Positions 14,940 to 23,413 of a stretch of DNA of 64,000 nt are shown one piece after another. The stretch's first letter is position 1. Each line of letters starts with the position of its first letter. Both the position numbers and the translations under genes were made by a program. The stretch is from an uncultured Collinsella sp. GTDB taxonomy: Bacteria > Actinomycetota > Coriobacteriia > Coriobacteriales > Coriobacteriaceae. The notes beneath the pieces are model-generated. The model searched no databases, had not been told where the DNA came from, and saw only the letters and a program-made list of their open reading frames with translations. The DNA lies in assembly GCA_900541235.1 (NCBI GenBank), contig UQIW01000009.1, forward strand, positions 1 through 64,000, in the 5' to 3' direction.

Positions 14940-16874
14940 CTAATTCTTATCGGAGGCTTCGGCCTCGGCGGACTGTTCGGCGGTTTTCTCGGAATCTGAT
15001 TCGGAGGTCGATCCCTGATTGGTGTTGTCGCGAATCGTTTGCGCGTCGATCACCTGGCGGGTCTGCTCCTCGTCGATCTGGTGGCGGTACTTGGATATCG
15101 TGTCCTGCGCATCGTCGACACTTGTTTGCGGAATGCCAGCCTTGAGGCGGTTTTGCGTGTCTTCGGGCAGATCGGACAGCTTAATGCTGGTTTCGCTTTC
15201 GAGCCAGTGGAGCTTGAGTCCGAGCGGCTTGCCGGGCAGGCCGCGCCAGACGGCGACATTGCCCTGGTAGGTACCCAGGTAGTACGAGCCGGTGACACCC
15301 GTGTAGGCCCAGATGCCAGCTGCCAGCACAAAGACGAGGGCCAGGATGGCGGCGATAGTAATGTTGCGGCGACGCACGCGTTGCGCCTCGCGCATAACGC
15401 CATCGTCAACCAGGTCAACGACTACTACGGTCACGTTGTCGTGGCCGCCGGCGGCAAGCGCCGCGTCCACTAGGTTGTCGACGCAGATTTGCGCGGTTGA
15501 GGACTGCGTGGCGATGTTCTCGATATCGCTATCGGGAATCATGCTCGAAAGGCCGTCGGAGCACAGGATCAGGCGGTCGCCTTCCTCGATATGCAGAGTG
15601 AAGTGGTCGGCATACATGGCGGGGTCCGAGCCCAGTGCACGGGTGATGACCGAACGGTTGGGGTGGACGCGAGCCTCGTCTGCCGTAATCTCGCCGGCGT
15701 CCACGAGCTCTTCCACATAGGAGTGGTCGCGGGTCACGCGGATGAGCGTGCCCTCGTGGAGCAGGTAGGCGCGAGAGTCACCCACGTGGGCGATGGCGAG
15801 CGTGTCGTTTTCGATATAGGCGCAAGTGGCTGTGCAGCCCATGCCGGGCTTGCCCAGGCCATTCAAGGCGGCCTCGATTACGGCGGCGTTGGCGGCCTCG
15901 ACGGCTGCCGCCAGGCGTGCGGCGTCGGCAGACTGAGGAGCTGTCTTGGCGATGGTCTCGACAGCGATAGAGGAGGCTACCTCGCCGGCAGCGTGACCAC
16001 CCATGCCGTCGCATACGCAAAAGAGCGGCGACTGCACCAGGTAGGAATCCTCATTGTGCGGACGCACGCAGCCAACGTCGGAGCGGGCGCCCCACATGAG
16101 TTGCGTGGTGGTGCCGGCATCATAGGTCGAGGCGGTCTCGATGCGCTCCTCGGTTAGGGGTTCAAAGCTCATGGTCGAGCCGGGGTCTTTGAGCTTGGCC
16201 TCAACGGCGGCAACGTCGATTTCGGCTGTGTCACCGGGAGAGACGGTGTCGGTCTCGGCGTTTGATTCGGAATCGCCGGCGTCCGGGGAGTCGGGCTCCT
16301 CGGACGCGCGGGCGGTCGACTCGTCATCTTGCGGGCTGACGTCTATAGGCTCGGGCGTCGCAAAGTGCGACGGCGCGGGCGTGTTTTGCGACTGGGCGGC
16401 GGGCTCGGCCACGGCATCGGACTCGTTTGCGGGCGCAGACTGCGGGGTCTTGGGTGCAGGGCCGTCCTCGGGGGATGGCCCTGCCTCGGGCGCCGACGTA
16501 GACGCGGGCGCAACCTCGGATGCCGGGGCTATGGGAAACGCCGGCGCGGCGGGCTCGGGTGCCGCAAATACCGCAGCGCTCTCGTTGATTGCCGCGGCGA
16601 CGGGCTCTGCAAAGTGAGCCGGCGCCGGGGTTGCTTCGGGCGCTGTGGACTGTTCCGCAGCATGTGCCCCGATGGGCGCTGCTGCGGCATCCTCTGCGTC
16701 CTCGTTATCGGCGAGATCCGAAATATCATGCGTTACATGCGAAAGAGGCAGGGAGAACACGGTGCCCTCGGGCTCCACGGGTGTGGAGTCCGCCGGAGCG
16801 GCGTGGGCCGGTGCAGCTGTGGCGGCGGCCGGTGCCTCGGTCATGGTTGCGGACTTGTTCTCCTCGTCGATCAT
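14940..16874 (-). CDS. pstP: PP2C Ser/Thr phosphatase, PstP-like with long N-terminal extension
   Basis: The 644-residue protein should reverse phosphorylation by the cluster's kinases. Residues 1 to about 250 form an Ala/Pro/Glu-rich low-complexity extension. The PP2C domain then begins with GARSDVGCVRPHNEDS and has the metal-binding DGMGGHAAGE at 289-298, GHVGDSRAYL-like IAHVGDSRAY, LCSDGLS and GGHDNVTVV. A membrane helix (about 504-527) follows, and a roughly 115-residue Asp/Glu/Ser-rich tail would be outside the cell. PstP of mycobacteria begins directly with the catalytic domain, so the extension is unusual. The ATG overlaps the FHA gene stop (ATGA at 16871-16874). The RodA-PbpA ATG (14923) lies 16 bases beyond its stop codon. 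Confidence 0.92.
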   Translation of the reverse strand: MIDEENKSATMTEAPAAATAAPAHAAPADSTPVEPEGTVFSLPLSHVTHDISDLADNEDAEDAAAAPIGAHAAEQSTAPEATPAPAHFAEPVAAAINESAAVFAAPEPAAPAFPIAPASEVAPASTSAPEAGPSPEDGPAPKTPQSAPANESDAVAEPAAQSQNTPAPSHFATPEPIDVSPQDDESTARASEEPDSPDAGDSESNAETDTVSPGDTAEIDVAAVEAKLKDPGSTMSFEPLTEERIETASTYDAGTTTQLMWGARSDVGCVRPHNEDSYLVQSPLFCVCDGMGGHAAGEVASSIAVETIAKTAPQSADAARLAAAVEAANAAVIEAALNGLGKPGMGCTATCAYIENDTLAIAHVGDSRAYLLHEGTLIRVTRDHSYVEELVDAGEITADEARVHPNRSVITRALGSDPAMYADHFTLHIEEGDRLILCSDGLSSMIPDSDIENIATQSSTAQICVDNLVDAALAAGGHDNVTVVVVDLVDDGVMREAQRVRRRNITIAAILALVFVLAAGIWAYTGVTGSYYLGTYQGNVAVWRGLPGKPLGLKLHWLESETSIKLSDLPEDTQNRLKAGIPQTSVDDAQDTISKYRHQIDEEQTRQVIDAQTIRDNTNQGSTSESDSEKTAEQSAEAEASDKN

Positions 16875-17287
16875 CGACGGTTCACCTTCATGACCACGTC
16901 GCCAATCTGGACTTCGTCGCCCTCGCGCAGCGTTGCGGGCTCAACAAGCTGGCGGCCGTTGACGAGCGTGCCGTTAAGCGAGTTGAGGTCCTCGATGATG
17001 AGCGCCGGGCCCTGCAGCGAAAAGCGCGCATGCGAGGCCGAGACGAACGGTTCGTTGATGCAGATGTCCGAAGATGGCGAGCGACCGACGATGACGGGGC
17101 CGAGCATGTCTACGTGGATGCCGCGGATGCCGCGCGGACCCTTGTCCACATCGATTGTCCAGATGGCCGAGTCGCGGCGCTGTCCGCGCACAAGTCCCAC
17201 GCCGGTCTTCATAACGGCGAACAGGAAGATATAGAGCAGGGCGACCAGGACGATGCGGCCTGCAAAAAGGACGATATCGATGTTCAT
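16871..17287 (-). CDS. fhaB: FhaB/FipA-like membrane-anchored FHA protein
   Basis: A 138-residue protein with one N-terminal membrane helix (about residues 5-27) and a C-terminal FHA domain: VIVGRSPSSDICI, SASHARFSL and LNSLNGTLVNGR carry the phosphothreonine-binding Arg, Ser, His and Asn residues. In mycobacteria FhaB (FipA) sits between fhaA and pstP, binds phosphorylated division proteins and links kinases to FtsZ/FtsQ-type partners. Order and architecture are the same here. It lies six bases after fhaA and overlaps pstP by four bases. The ribosome site is weak, suggesting coupling to fhaA translation. Confidence 0.9.
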   Translation of the reverse strand: MNIDIVLFAGRIVLVALLYIFLFAVMKTGVGLVRGQRRDSAIWTIDVDKGPRGIRGIHVDMLGPVIVGRSPSSDICINEPFVSASHARFSLQGPALIIEDLNSLNGTLVNGRQLVEPATLREGDEVQIGDVVMKVNRR

Positions 17288-17293
17288 AAGCGA

Positions 17294-18304
17294 CTATCCC
17301 CTAAATTCGAACGTGCTCAGGCCAAACGTCAGCAGGTCGCCGTTGCGCAGCGGGCAGCGCGTGATGCGGCGGTTGTTGACGAGCGTGCCATTGGTGGAGT
17401 TGAGGTCCTCGATTGACCAGTCCGAGCCGGTAAAGGTGAGCTGGGCATGACGGCGCGACACGTTGGGGTCGCGCAGGGCGATGTCGGAAACCGAGCGCTC
17501 GCGACCGATGGTCACCTGTGCGGAGGTGATAGCGTGGCTCTCGCCGCTCACGACGTCGACGAGCTGGGCGAGCGGACGCTGCGGGGCGCGAGAGCTTGCC
17601 ATGTTGGAGGCGATGCTGGCTGCGGCGCCAAGGCCAGCGGCGGCGCCGGTCGCGGCGGCTCCGCCCATGCCGGCAAGCGCGTCGCGCGAGACGGTTTGGG
17701 GCACGGGAATGGGTGCGGCGGCGGGATCGGGCATATTGGGCGCAAAGGGGTCGGCCACGGCAAGCGGGTCGGGAGTGGCAGCACGAGGTGCCGGCTGCTG
17801 CTGCGGCATAGCAGCGGGGTGTTGCTGCGGGGCGGCAAACTGCTGCTGGCCGGCGCGCGGGGCGCTGGCGGCACGGCTCGCGGCCGAGTTGTTCTGGCCC
17901 AGGCCGTTTTGGTAGGCGCGCTCTTCCTCGTACAGGCGACCGAGCGTAGGGGCATCGACGTTCTCGGCAAAGACCGAGAACTTGCCGCCGCGCAGCTGCG
18001 GGTCGATCATAAAGCGAACGAGGGGCTCGCCGACAAAGACGTAGCGGCGCTTTTCGGCCTGCGCTTTCACAAACTCGCGGACCTCGCGCGAAAGCTCGGG
18101 ATAGAACGGGGCGAGCATGGGATCGTCGTCGGCGGCAATCAGGATGGTATAGAGCGCCGGCGCGGTGTTGACGCCGTTGATCACCAGAGTCTGATCCTCC
18201 ATGTCGCGAGCGGCCTGCTTGGCAAGCTTCTTAAAGGAGAACGGGGCACGGGTGGCACCGAAGATGCCGGCCACGTGGTCCTCGAAGATGTTCAGGAAGT
18301 TCAC
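17294..18304 (-). CDS. fhaA: FhaA-like protein (DUF3662 plus FHA)
   Basis: The 336-residue protein starts with the DUF3662 domain typical of FhaA (MNFLNIFEDHVAGIFG, then YTILIAADD). A Pro/Gln/Ala-rich linker (about residues 150-225) follows, then a C-terminal FHA domain (VTIGRERSVSDIAL, SRRHAQLTF, LNSTNGTLVNNR). FhaA binds phosphorylated MviN/MurJ and tunes peptidoglycan synthesis in mycobacteria. The start is GTG at 18304 within a GTGA overlap with the kinase stop, so expression depends on translation of the kinase. Confidence 0.9.
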   Translation of the reverse strand: MNFLNIFEDHVAGIFGATRAPFSFKKLAKQAARDMEDQTLVINGVNTAPALYTILIAADDDPMLAPFYPELSREVREFVKAQAEKRRYVFVGEPLVRFMIDPQLRGGKFSVFAENVDAPTLGRLYEEERAYQNGLGQNNSAASRAASAPRAGQQQFAAPQQHPAAMPQQQPAPRAATPDPLAVADPFAPNMPDPAAAPIPVPQTVSRDALAGMGGAAATGAAAGLGAAASIASNMASSRAPQRPLAQLVDVVSGESHAITSAQVTIGRERSVSDIALRDPNVSRRHAQLTFTGSDWSIEDLNSTNGTLVNNRRITRCPLRNGDLLTFGLSTFEFRG

Positions 18305-20154
18305 GAAAGATCACTCTCCGTATAGGTTCTTTGGTATCCGAGCAAATAAAGGCATATCCCGACGATTATAGAGGATAGGATTCCCGTAACCGCCGCCTTG
18401 GCGACGACCGGGCCCGCAAGGCTGGCAATTTCCATATGGTGTGCAAGACAAAACGATACGGCCGAGCCGATGCCGGCGACGGCAATTGCGACGATGGCGG
18501 CAAGGTTCGATCCCTGCTCGGCGCGCTTGGCATGAGCATTGAGCAGCAGCGATGTTGCCGCGGCTATTGCTGCAACCAGCACGATTGCAGCGAGAAGGAG
18601 CGCGTCTCCCAGCGCTGCGACGACATTGCTAAGCCCCAGTACGCCTCCCGCAGAGAGAGCCGCTGCGGCAAGGCGGGCAAAGAGTGCGCCCATGCCCGTG
18701 GCCGCCGCTGCGCTTGCCGGGCCGAGCCAAAACGCTGCGATGCTCGTGGCGGCTCCGGCGGCAAGGAGGGCGTCGCCGGTTAGGCAACCCAGCGCAAGCG
18801 CGCAGGTGAGCGTCGCGCTCGCAGCCGCCTCGGTGCGTCCCCAAGCAATCCACCAACCGGACATGGCAGCGGCAAAAATGACCGCGACCGGCAGCATCGA
18901 CAGGATGCCCTGCGCCTGCATGGTGGCGTTGGCCATGAGCACCAAAAAGCCCACGGCCGAGATGGCCGAGCCAATCTGCGGGGCCAAGCCTGCCGCCGCG
19001 CCAATGGCGACGGCCGCCACGACCAGCCCGGGAAGCGTCGCGACGCCGGCTGTCTGCATAAGCAAAAAGCTGAAGGCTCCGCATGAGAGCGCCGAGATGC
19101 CGCGCATGGTGTAATTGCGTGCGCGGCCCCAGCGCGTGCCCGCCCAGCCAAGTGCGGGGTCGACCTCGACGGTGTCATCCTCGTAGCTCGATGGCTCGAT
19201 ATCGTCTGCCGCGCACTCGTCATCTGAAAGTTCGCCCACCATCTGCTCCAAGCTGCGACGGCCTTCGCGCACGCTCCCCAAGCCGGCAAGGAGTCGGTCG
19301 CAGAATGCCTCGATGCTATCGGGGCGGTCTTGCGGCATGGGGGAGAGAGCGCTCATGAGCGCCGCCTCGGCCCCCGGGGGAAAGTGAGGGATCAGTTCGC
19401 TGGGATAGGTGGCGCCGCCGATGATGCGGTCGAGCGAGTCGGCAGGCGTGGCCGCCATAAAGGGGGCACTGCCGCACAGGACCTCGTAGATCACGCAGGC
19501 AAGGGCAAAGACATCGGCACGTTCGTCGACCGTGCCGGTCTCGATATCGAGCTGCTCGGGCGGCATGTAGCCGATGGTGCCGCCGCGCGATCCGCCAAAG
19601 CCGCCGGCGGACGACAGCCGCGCCATGCCAAAGTCGGTGATCTTTACATTGCCCGAATGGTCGATAAGCACATTGGCGGGCTTTATGTCCAGATGAAGCA
19701 CGCCGTTTGCATGGGCAAAGGTGAGTGCCTGACCCAGCGCGTCGGCAATGGCCGCGGCCTCGTCAAAGGTGAGCGAGTGGCCGTCCACGCGATGCAAAAA
19801 CTCGGCCAACGACATACCGTCGACATACTCCATGACCAGGTAGGCATAGGCGGTGTCGTGCGTAAAGTCGATAACCTGCACGATATTGGGATGTTGAAGC
19901 ATGGCGGCGGTATGCGCCTCGCGCAGCACGTCCATGATGTCGCTGGCGGGCATGCCGGCGCCGTTGATAAGGGGGATGCGCTTAATGGCCACGCGACGGC
20001 GCAGATGCGTGTCGCGGCAAATCTCGATGGAGCCAAAACCGCCGGTCGCAAGCGTCTCGAGCGGCTGGTACCGCTTGAGCAGCTCGCGAGAGCTGGTGCC
20101 CTCCAAGGGAACGTCCGGCGAGAACCGGGCGGTATGTTGCGAGAAAAGCGGCAT
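18301..20154 (-). CDS. Polytopic Ser/Thr protein kinase without PASTA domains
   Basis: This 617-residue protein is the first gene of the envelope-signalling operon. The kinase domain has ATGGFGSI, Lys58 in VAIKRI, HLDIKPANV at 154-162 and DFG at 174-176. The usual Arg of the HRD triad is Leu, making it a non-RD kinase that may not need activation-loop phosphorylation. After an acidic linker (about 300-345) the C-terminal half is a bundle of many hydrophobic helices with no extracellular sensor domain. It takes the place that no gene has in the mycobacterial operon. The ATG at 20154 is preceded by GAGGG; a TTG at 20160 is an alternative. It ends in a GTGA overlap with fhaA. Confidence 0.85.
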   Translation of the reverse strand: MPLFSQHTARFSPDVPLEGTSSRELLKRYQPLETLATGGFGSIEICRDTHLRRRVAIKRIPLINGAGMPASDIMDVLREAHTAAMLQHPNIVQVIDFTHDTAYAYLVMEYVDGMSLAEFLHRVDGHSLTFDEAAAIADALGQALTFAHANGVLHLDIKPANVLIDHSGNVKITDFGMARLSSAGGFGGSRGGTIGYMPPEQLDIETGTVDERADVFALACVIYEVLCGSAPFMAATPADSLDRIIGGATYPSELIPHFPPGAEAALMSALSPMPQDRPDSIEAFCDRLLAGLGSVREGRRSLEQMVGELSDDECAADDIEPSSYEDDTVEVDPALGWAGTRWGRARNYTMRGISALSCGAFSFLLMQTAGVATLPGLVVAAVAIGAAAGLAPQIGSAISAVGFLVLMANATMQAQGILSMLPVAVIFAAAMSGWWIAWGRTEAAASATLTCALALGCLTGDALLAAGAATSIAAFWLGPASAAAATGMGALFARLAAAALSAGGVLGLSNVVAALGDALLLAAIVLVAAIAAATSLLLNAHAKRAEQGSNLAAIVAIAVAGIGSAVSFCLAHHMEIASLAGPVVAKAAVTGILSSIIVGICLYLLGYQRTYTESDLS

Positions 20155-20234
20155 GGCCAACCCTCGTGCGTTTAAAGTTCGTTTGCGAGCGGCGGGCGCG
20201 GGGCCGAGCCGTTCGCGGTGGCATAGATGCTGCT

Positions 20235-20243
20235 AGTGTAGCA
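20235..20243 (-). promoter_or_regulatory. Probable promoter of the envelope-signalling operon
   Basis: On the minus strand TGCTACACT forms an extended -10 element (TGN plus TACACT) about 80 bases upstream of the kinase ATG. No strong -35 is visible, as is usual for extended -10 promoters. Confidence 0.4.
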
Positions 20244-20315
20244 CGCTCAGGCGGATGGCGAGGATGGCGGGATGCGAGGCTGCCTGTCTGGCTTGGCCTT
20301 CGTCTCGACCCATCC

Positions 20316-20460
20316 GGAAAGCGCGCCCCAGTTTGCGGCCAAATACTGGGACACGCTTTCCGAATGGGGTGTGCTGCGGAAACTGCGTCCCAGAATATTG
20401 ACTCAGAACGGGATACAGTTTCCAGATCGACGCTCAAAAGGAAACCGCATCCCGCTTTGA
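20316..20460. repeat. Cluster of 46-base palindromic repeats (two whole, one half)
   Basis: Units at 20316-20361 and 20378-20423 are each 46 bases, begin GGAAA and end TTTCC, with inner arms of the kind ACTGCGTCCC/GGGATACAGT. A half unit starts at 20440 (GGAAACCGCATCCC). The same family occurs at 48794-48963. They lie in the 440-base gap between two divergent operons, which otherwise holds only promoters. Confidence 0.8.
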
Positions 20461-20570
20461 TGCGGGGACTGCGGACAAAAGCTGAACCGTGATCTGGCTC
20501 GGATTGGAGTTCGCCTGAATCGTTGATGCTGGCTGGTGTGGGCGTGGAGATAAACGAGCAGCCCGAGCGA

Positions 20571-20576
20571 TATAAT
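20571..20576 (+). promoter_or_regulatory. TATAAT -10 box of the LuxR-type regulator gene
   Basis: A consensus TATAAT lies 20 bases before the chosen start codon, with GGAGGT between the two. The box overlaps an ATG at 20575 in the same frame, which therefore cannot be the start of translation. Confidence 0.6.
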
Positions 20577-20595
20577 GACACGCTATGGAGGTCAT

Positions 20596-22737
20596 ATGCT
20601 CTTTTCCCGCTGTTCTGCCACATCTGCTTTCGCCATTGCGCTCGTCGTAATGGCGGTTACCCCTTATCACCGGTTTTCATCTTCAATCGGCTTGGCATCA
20701 GGTGCAATGACCTGGCTCGTTATCCTTGGCGCATGCCTCGCGGCGTTTGGTCATGGTGTTGCGCTCCGCAAGGGGAGAGAAATAAGACGGCCGGGTCGCC
20801 TTGGCGTCTTCGGTGTTTTCCTTGCTGCTATTGCGGTGGTTCCCGAATGGGTCGACTTGGCCTTCTATGCTCGCGGAGATTCTATTCCAATCGTGTTTGC
20901 ACCAATCTGGTTGTTGCATCGTGTTTCGTGTGCCTTGTGCTTCACTGGGTCGTTGCTCCTCTCATATGTAATTTGGGATACGGCGGGCTCTCCTTTGATA
21001 CGGGGGGCGGCGCGGGACGGCGAAAGGGGGACCCGCCGATCGCAGAGCACGCTTTTTGCAGAAACAATAGTTGTCCTGTCTTGCCTGCTGTTTTGCTGTC
21101 GAATTTCATGGAGAGTCGTTCCCGAGCCATGGGGGATGCCCTCTGTAACGGCCGCATCAATTGGCCTCGTGCTTTTAATTCCGCTGGTCTATCTCGTATT
21201 GGCTGCGGTCCCGCTGCTTTGCTGTCCCCGCGCCTTTGGTCGGGGGCAGGGCGACGTGTTTGCCCGTTCTGTGCTTGTAGCAGTTCCCATTGGCCTTGTT
21301 CCGGCTGTCGAGGTGGCATACTTTGCAAGCGATGCCGCAGTCATTGCATCACTGTCGATGGGGTCCGCTATTGCTGTTGCCGCCTTCGTATGCACATTGC
21401 TAAGGGAGAAACGGGACAACAATTCGGATACCCCTCGCACGTCCGACCCATTCGATGCGGGGGTGTTTTCCCCTGCCCTGTCGCCTCGAGAAGAGCAGTT
21501 TGTTCGACTGCTGCTCAAAGGGAAAACGCCGGCGGAAATTGCCAGGGAGACGGGTACGAAGCCATCGACGGTGCGAACAACGCTTCACCGAGCATACGGG
21601 AAGGCATCGGTTGCGGGCTCACGCGAGCTCGTGGCATTGTTTGCGGGTGAGGGTGATGCTACAGGGCCTGGTCTGCTGCAGCGGCATGCTGGTGATATGT
21701 TGACATCAGTTCGGACGCGCCGGCTGTTTCGATACCTGCTCACAACATTTTTTATCCTCCTTGCGGCGGGCCCCTTGGTAATGGCGGATAGCGATTGGGG
21801 ATCCGGTGTTTCGCGGGCAGTCGCCTTTTCTCTCGCAAGCTATGCATTGGGTCTCGGACTGCTTCTGTCGCTGCACTACGCGGGTGAAAAACTGAATCGT
21901 GAAGTTGCGCTGACTAGAACGGATGGGGCGATTGGGCTCGGAAGCCCGTGCGTATGGGCGGTGCTGTCTGCCGTGGAATGGTCTTTTGTCTATATCGCGG
22001 CATGGAGGTGTATATGCGATCCGTTGATGGCTGCGCCGGTCCTGCTGTGCGGCGTGGCATCTACGGTCTCGCTCGCTGTTGGGCTGCGTCCGTTTAAGGT
22101 GCATGCCCGTGTCCGGGCTATCGTGCCGTTGGTGTCAATAGGTGCGGCTACTTTAATCCATGCGGCCACTAGGGGGCGAATCCATGGGTTCGCGGTGCTG
22201 ACGGGGATGTTGCTCACATACATAGTGCTGCGTAGCTGTCCGCAGCGCAAAATGCTTGGGATATGGATGCTTTGCTTTGGGGCGGCGGCTCCTGTCTGGG
22301 TTGTCTTGCTCAACATGGTGCAGGATCTGACGGTTTTCGAGCCTCTGTTCCTTGCGTCGTTGCTGGGGCAAAGTTCGGCCGTCAATGTCGTCGTGGCAAC
22401 GGTGATTGTTTGCTGGTCTGTGCCCATGCTCGTTACGCACATCGTGCTCGTACGCTCGGTTGAGGACGAGAAGGCCGTCTTGAAGTACCGTGCGAACGGG
22501 TCCACCGAAGCAGCTCACGTGCGCCGGCTGGCTCTGCTTACGTCGCGCGCCCTGTCCGATGTTCAGGCCCGAATATTGTTGATGACGGCAGAGGGCACAA
22601 CGACAAAGACCATTGCGCAGGATGTCGGTTACGCTGCATCTACGGTGCAAGCGCTGCGATCCGCGTCCTATCGCCAGTTGAAGATCAAGAACAAAGCAGA
22701 GCTTATTTCATTGTTATCGCAGGTAGATAACGTGTAA
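20596..22737 (+). CDS. Membrane LuxR-family regulator with duplicated sensor-HTH architecture
   Basis: This 713-residue protein is built as two similar halves. The first (about residues 1-345) has a bundle of seven or eight membrane helices, then a LuxR-type HTH near 295-345 (LSPREEQFVRLLLKGKTPAE, TKPSTVRTTLHRAY). The second (about 370-713) repeats the plan, with another helix bundle and a terminal HTH near 652-710 (TTTKTIAQDVGYAASTVQAL). Membrane-bound LuxR proteins with one helix bundle and one HTH are abundant in Coriobacteriia. Two in one chain is unusual and would give an intramolecular HTH dimer. The start at 20596 follows GGAGGT; an upstream in-frame ATG overlaps the -10 box. The secreted-protein and ABC genes downstream are the likely targets, and it probably senses a small or membrane-borne signal. 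Confidence 0.8.
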   Translation: MLFSRCSATSAFAIALVVMAVTPYHRFSSSIGLASGAMTWLVILGACLAAFGHGVALRKGREIRRPGRLGVFGVFLAAIAVVPEWVDLAFYARGDSIPIVFAPIWLLHRVSCALCFTGSLLLSYVIWDTAGSPLIRGAARDGERGTRRSQSTLFAETIVVLSCLLFCCRISWRVVPEPWGMPSVTAASIGLVLLIPLVYLVLAAVPLLCCPRAFGRGQGDVFARSVLVAVPIGLVPAVEVAYFASDAAVIASLSMGSAIAVAAFVCTLLREKRDNNSDTPRTSDPFDAGVFSPALSPREEQFVRLLLKGKTPAEIARETGTKPSTVRTTLHRAYGKASVAGSRELVALFAGEGDATGPGLLQRHAGDMLTSVRTRRLFRYLLTTFFILLAAGPLVMADSDWGSGVSRAVAFSLASYALGLGLLLSLHYAGEKLNREVALTRTDGAIGLGSPCVWAVLSAVEWSFVYIAAWRCICDPLMAAPVLLCGVASTVSLAVGLRPFKVHARVRAIVPLVSIGAATLIHAATRGRIHGFAVLTGMLLTYIVLRSCPQRKMLGIWMLCFGAAAPVWVVLLNMVQDLTVFEPLFLASLLGQSSAVNVVVATVIVCWSVPMLVTHIVLVRSVEDEKAVLKYRANGSTEAAHVRRLALLTSRALSDVQARILLMTAEGTTTKTIAQDVGYAASTVQALRSASYRQLKIKNKAELISLLSQVDNV

Positions 22738-22805
22738 ACGCCTGGATTATCAACTCAATAGCGAGTGTTTACAGACATCTTTCTCCATTCATGCAAAGGT
22801 TGCTG

Positions 22806-22817
22806 TGCGTCGACGCA
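22806..22817. promoter_or_regulatory. Possible operator palindrome before the secreted-protein gene
   Basis: TGCGTCGACGCA is a perfect 12-base palindrome 29 bases before the start codon of the secreted protein, in the gap between it and the LuxR gene. It is a reasonable candidate site for the neighbouring regulator. Confidence 0.35.
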
Positions 22818-22846
22818 TTGTTAGCCGCTTTTGATTGGAGAAGGCC

Positions 22847-23359
22847 ATGATTAAGCCAAGGAGCGCTATTACTCGCATCGGAGTCGGGTTGGCGATTGCT
22901 GCGGGTCTGTCCCTAGGGGTTCCCGCTGCATCGTTCGCGCAAGAGGAGTTTGACACCTCTCAGGTTTCTAGCATTACTCAAAACGCCGATACGGGAATTA
23001 CGACCTGTACGAACAATGCCGATAGGGCATTTAGTTTTCAATGTGCCGGGACGAGTGCAACTGGCTACCGTCAAAAGGATGATTCCTCATCGCTCTATCT
23101 GGATATCCAAGGTTATACGGGAAATCCGCTTCGGTTATATACAGACGGTGCGTATAACACAAGCGGTAGCGGCAGCATGAATTGTACTCAGGGAACGTAT
23201 CGTTCGAATCACAAGGGACAGTGGGAAATGTATAACCTCGTCCGTGAGAACGGGCGATCTGCGGCGCGACTGACTGCATGGGCGGAGTCTGGCTACGGCA
23301 CTGTTATTGGTGTATGGAGCCCCGACTGCGTCGGGCATTTCCGCAAGCTTCCCGCATAG
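22847..23359 (+). CDS. Small secreted protein, possible DUF2712-like
   Basis: The 170-residue product has a classical signal peptide: basic MIKPRSAITR, hydrophobic core to about residue 28, and a likely cut after SFA before QEEFDTSQV. The mature part of about 140 residues is rich in Ser, Thr, Gly, Asn, Tyr and Trp and has three Cys-containing motifs (TTCTNN, FQCAG, NCTQG) plus a late SPDCVG. This suggests a disulfide-bonded beta-rich secreted protein. It resembles, by my reading, DUF2712-type proteins that are encoded beside ABC transporters in Bacillus and Streptococcus. The start at 22847 follows GGAGAAGG. It directly precedes the permease genes and could be the substrate or the signal of this cassette; a bacteriocin-like role is possible but unproven. 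Confidence 0.6.
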   Translation: MIKPRSAITRIGVGLAIAAGLSLGVPAASFAQEEFDTSQVSSITQNADTGITTCTNNADRAFSFQCAGTSATGYRQKDDSSSLYLDIQGYTGNPLRLYTDGAYNTSGSGSMNCTQGTYRSNHKGQWEMYNLVRENGRSAARLTAWAESGYGTVIGVWSPDCVGHFRKLPA

Positions 23360-23374
23360 TTGTTTGAATTGGCT

Positions 23375-23401
23375 CCCTTCCGGCTTTCTGGGTCGGAAGG
23401 G
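23375..23401 (+). promoter_or_regulatory. Hairpin at the permease ribosome site
   Basis: CCCTTCCG (23375-23382) pairs perfectly with CGGAAGGG (23394-23401). It ends two bases before the GAGGAGG ribosome site of the permease gene. It lacks a T tract, so mRNA processing or translational damping, which would keep the transporter below the secreted protein, is more likely than termination. Confidence 0.5.
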
Positions 23402-23413
23402 GGAGGAGGACGT

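Noticed and set aside
13352..15145. Open frame of about 600 codons on the plus strand across the RodA-PbpA and PstP genes
   Set aside because: Its Gln/Asp/Arg-rich translation has no domain, and two well-supported genes occupy the other strand.
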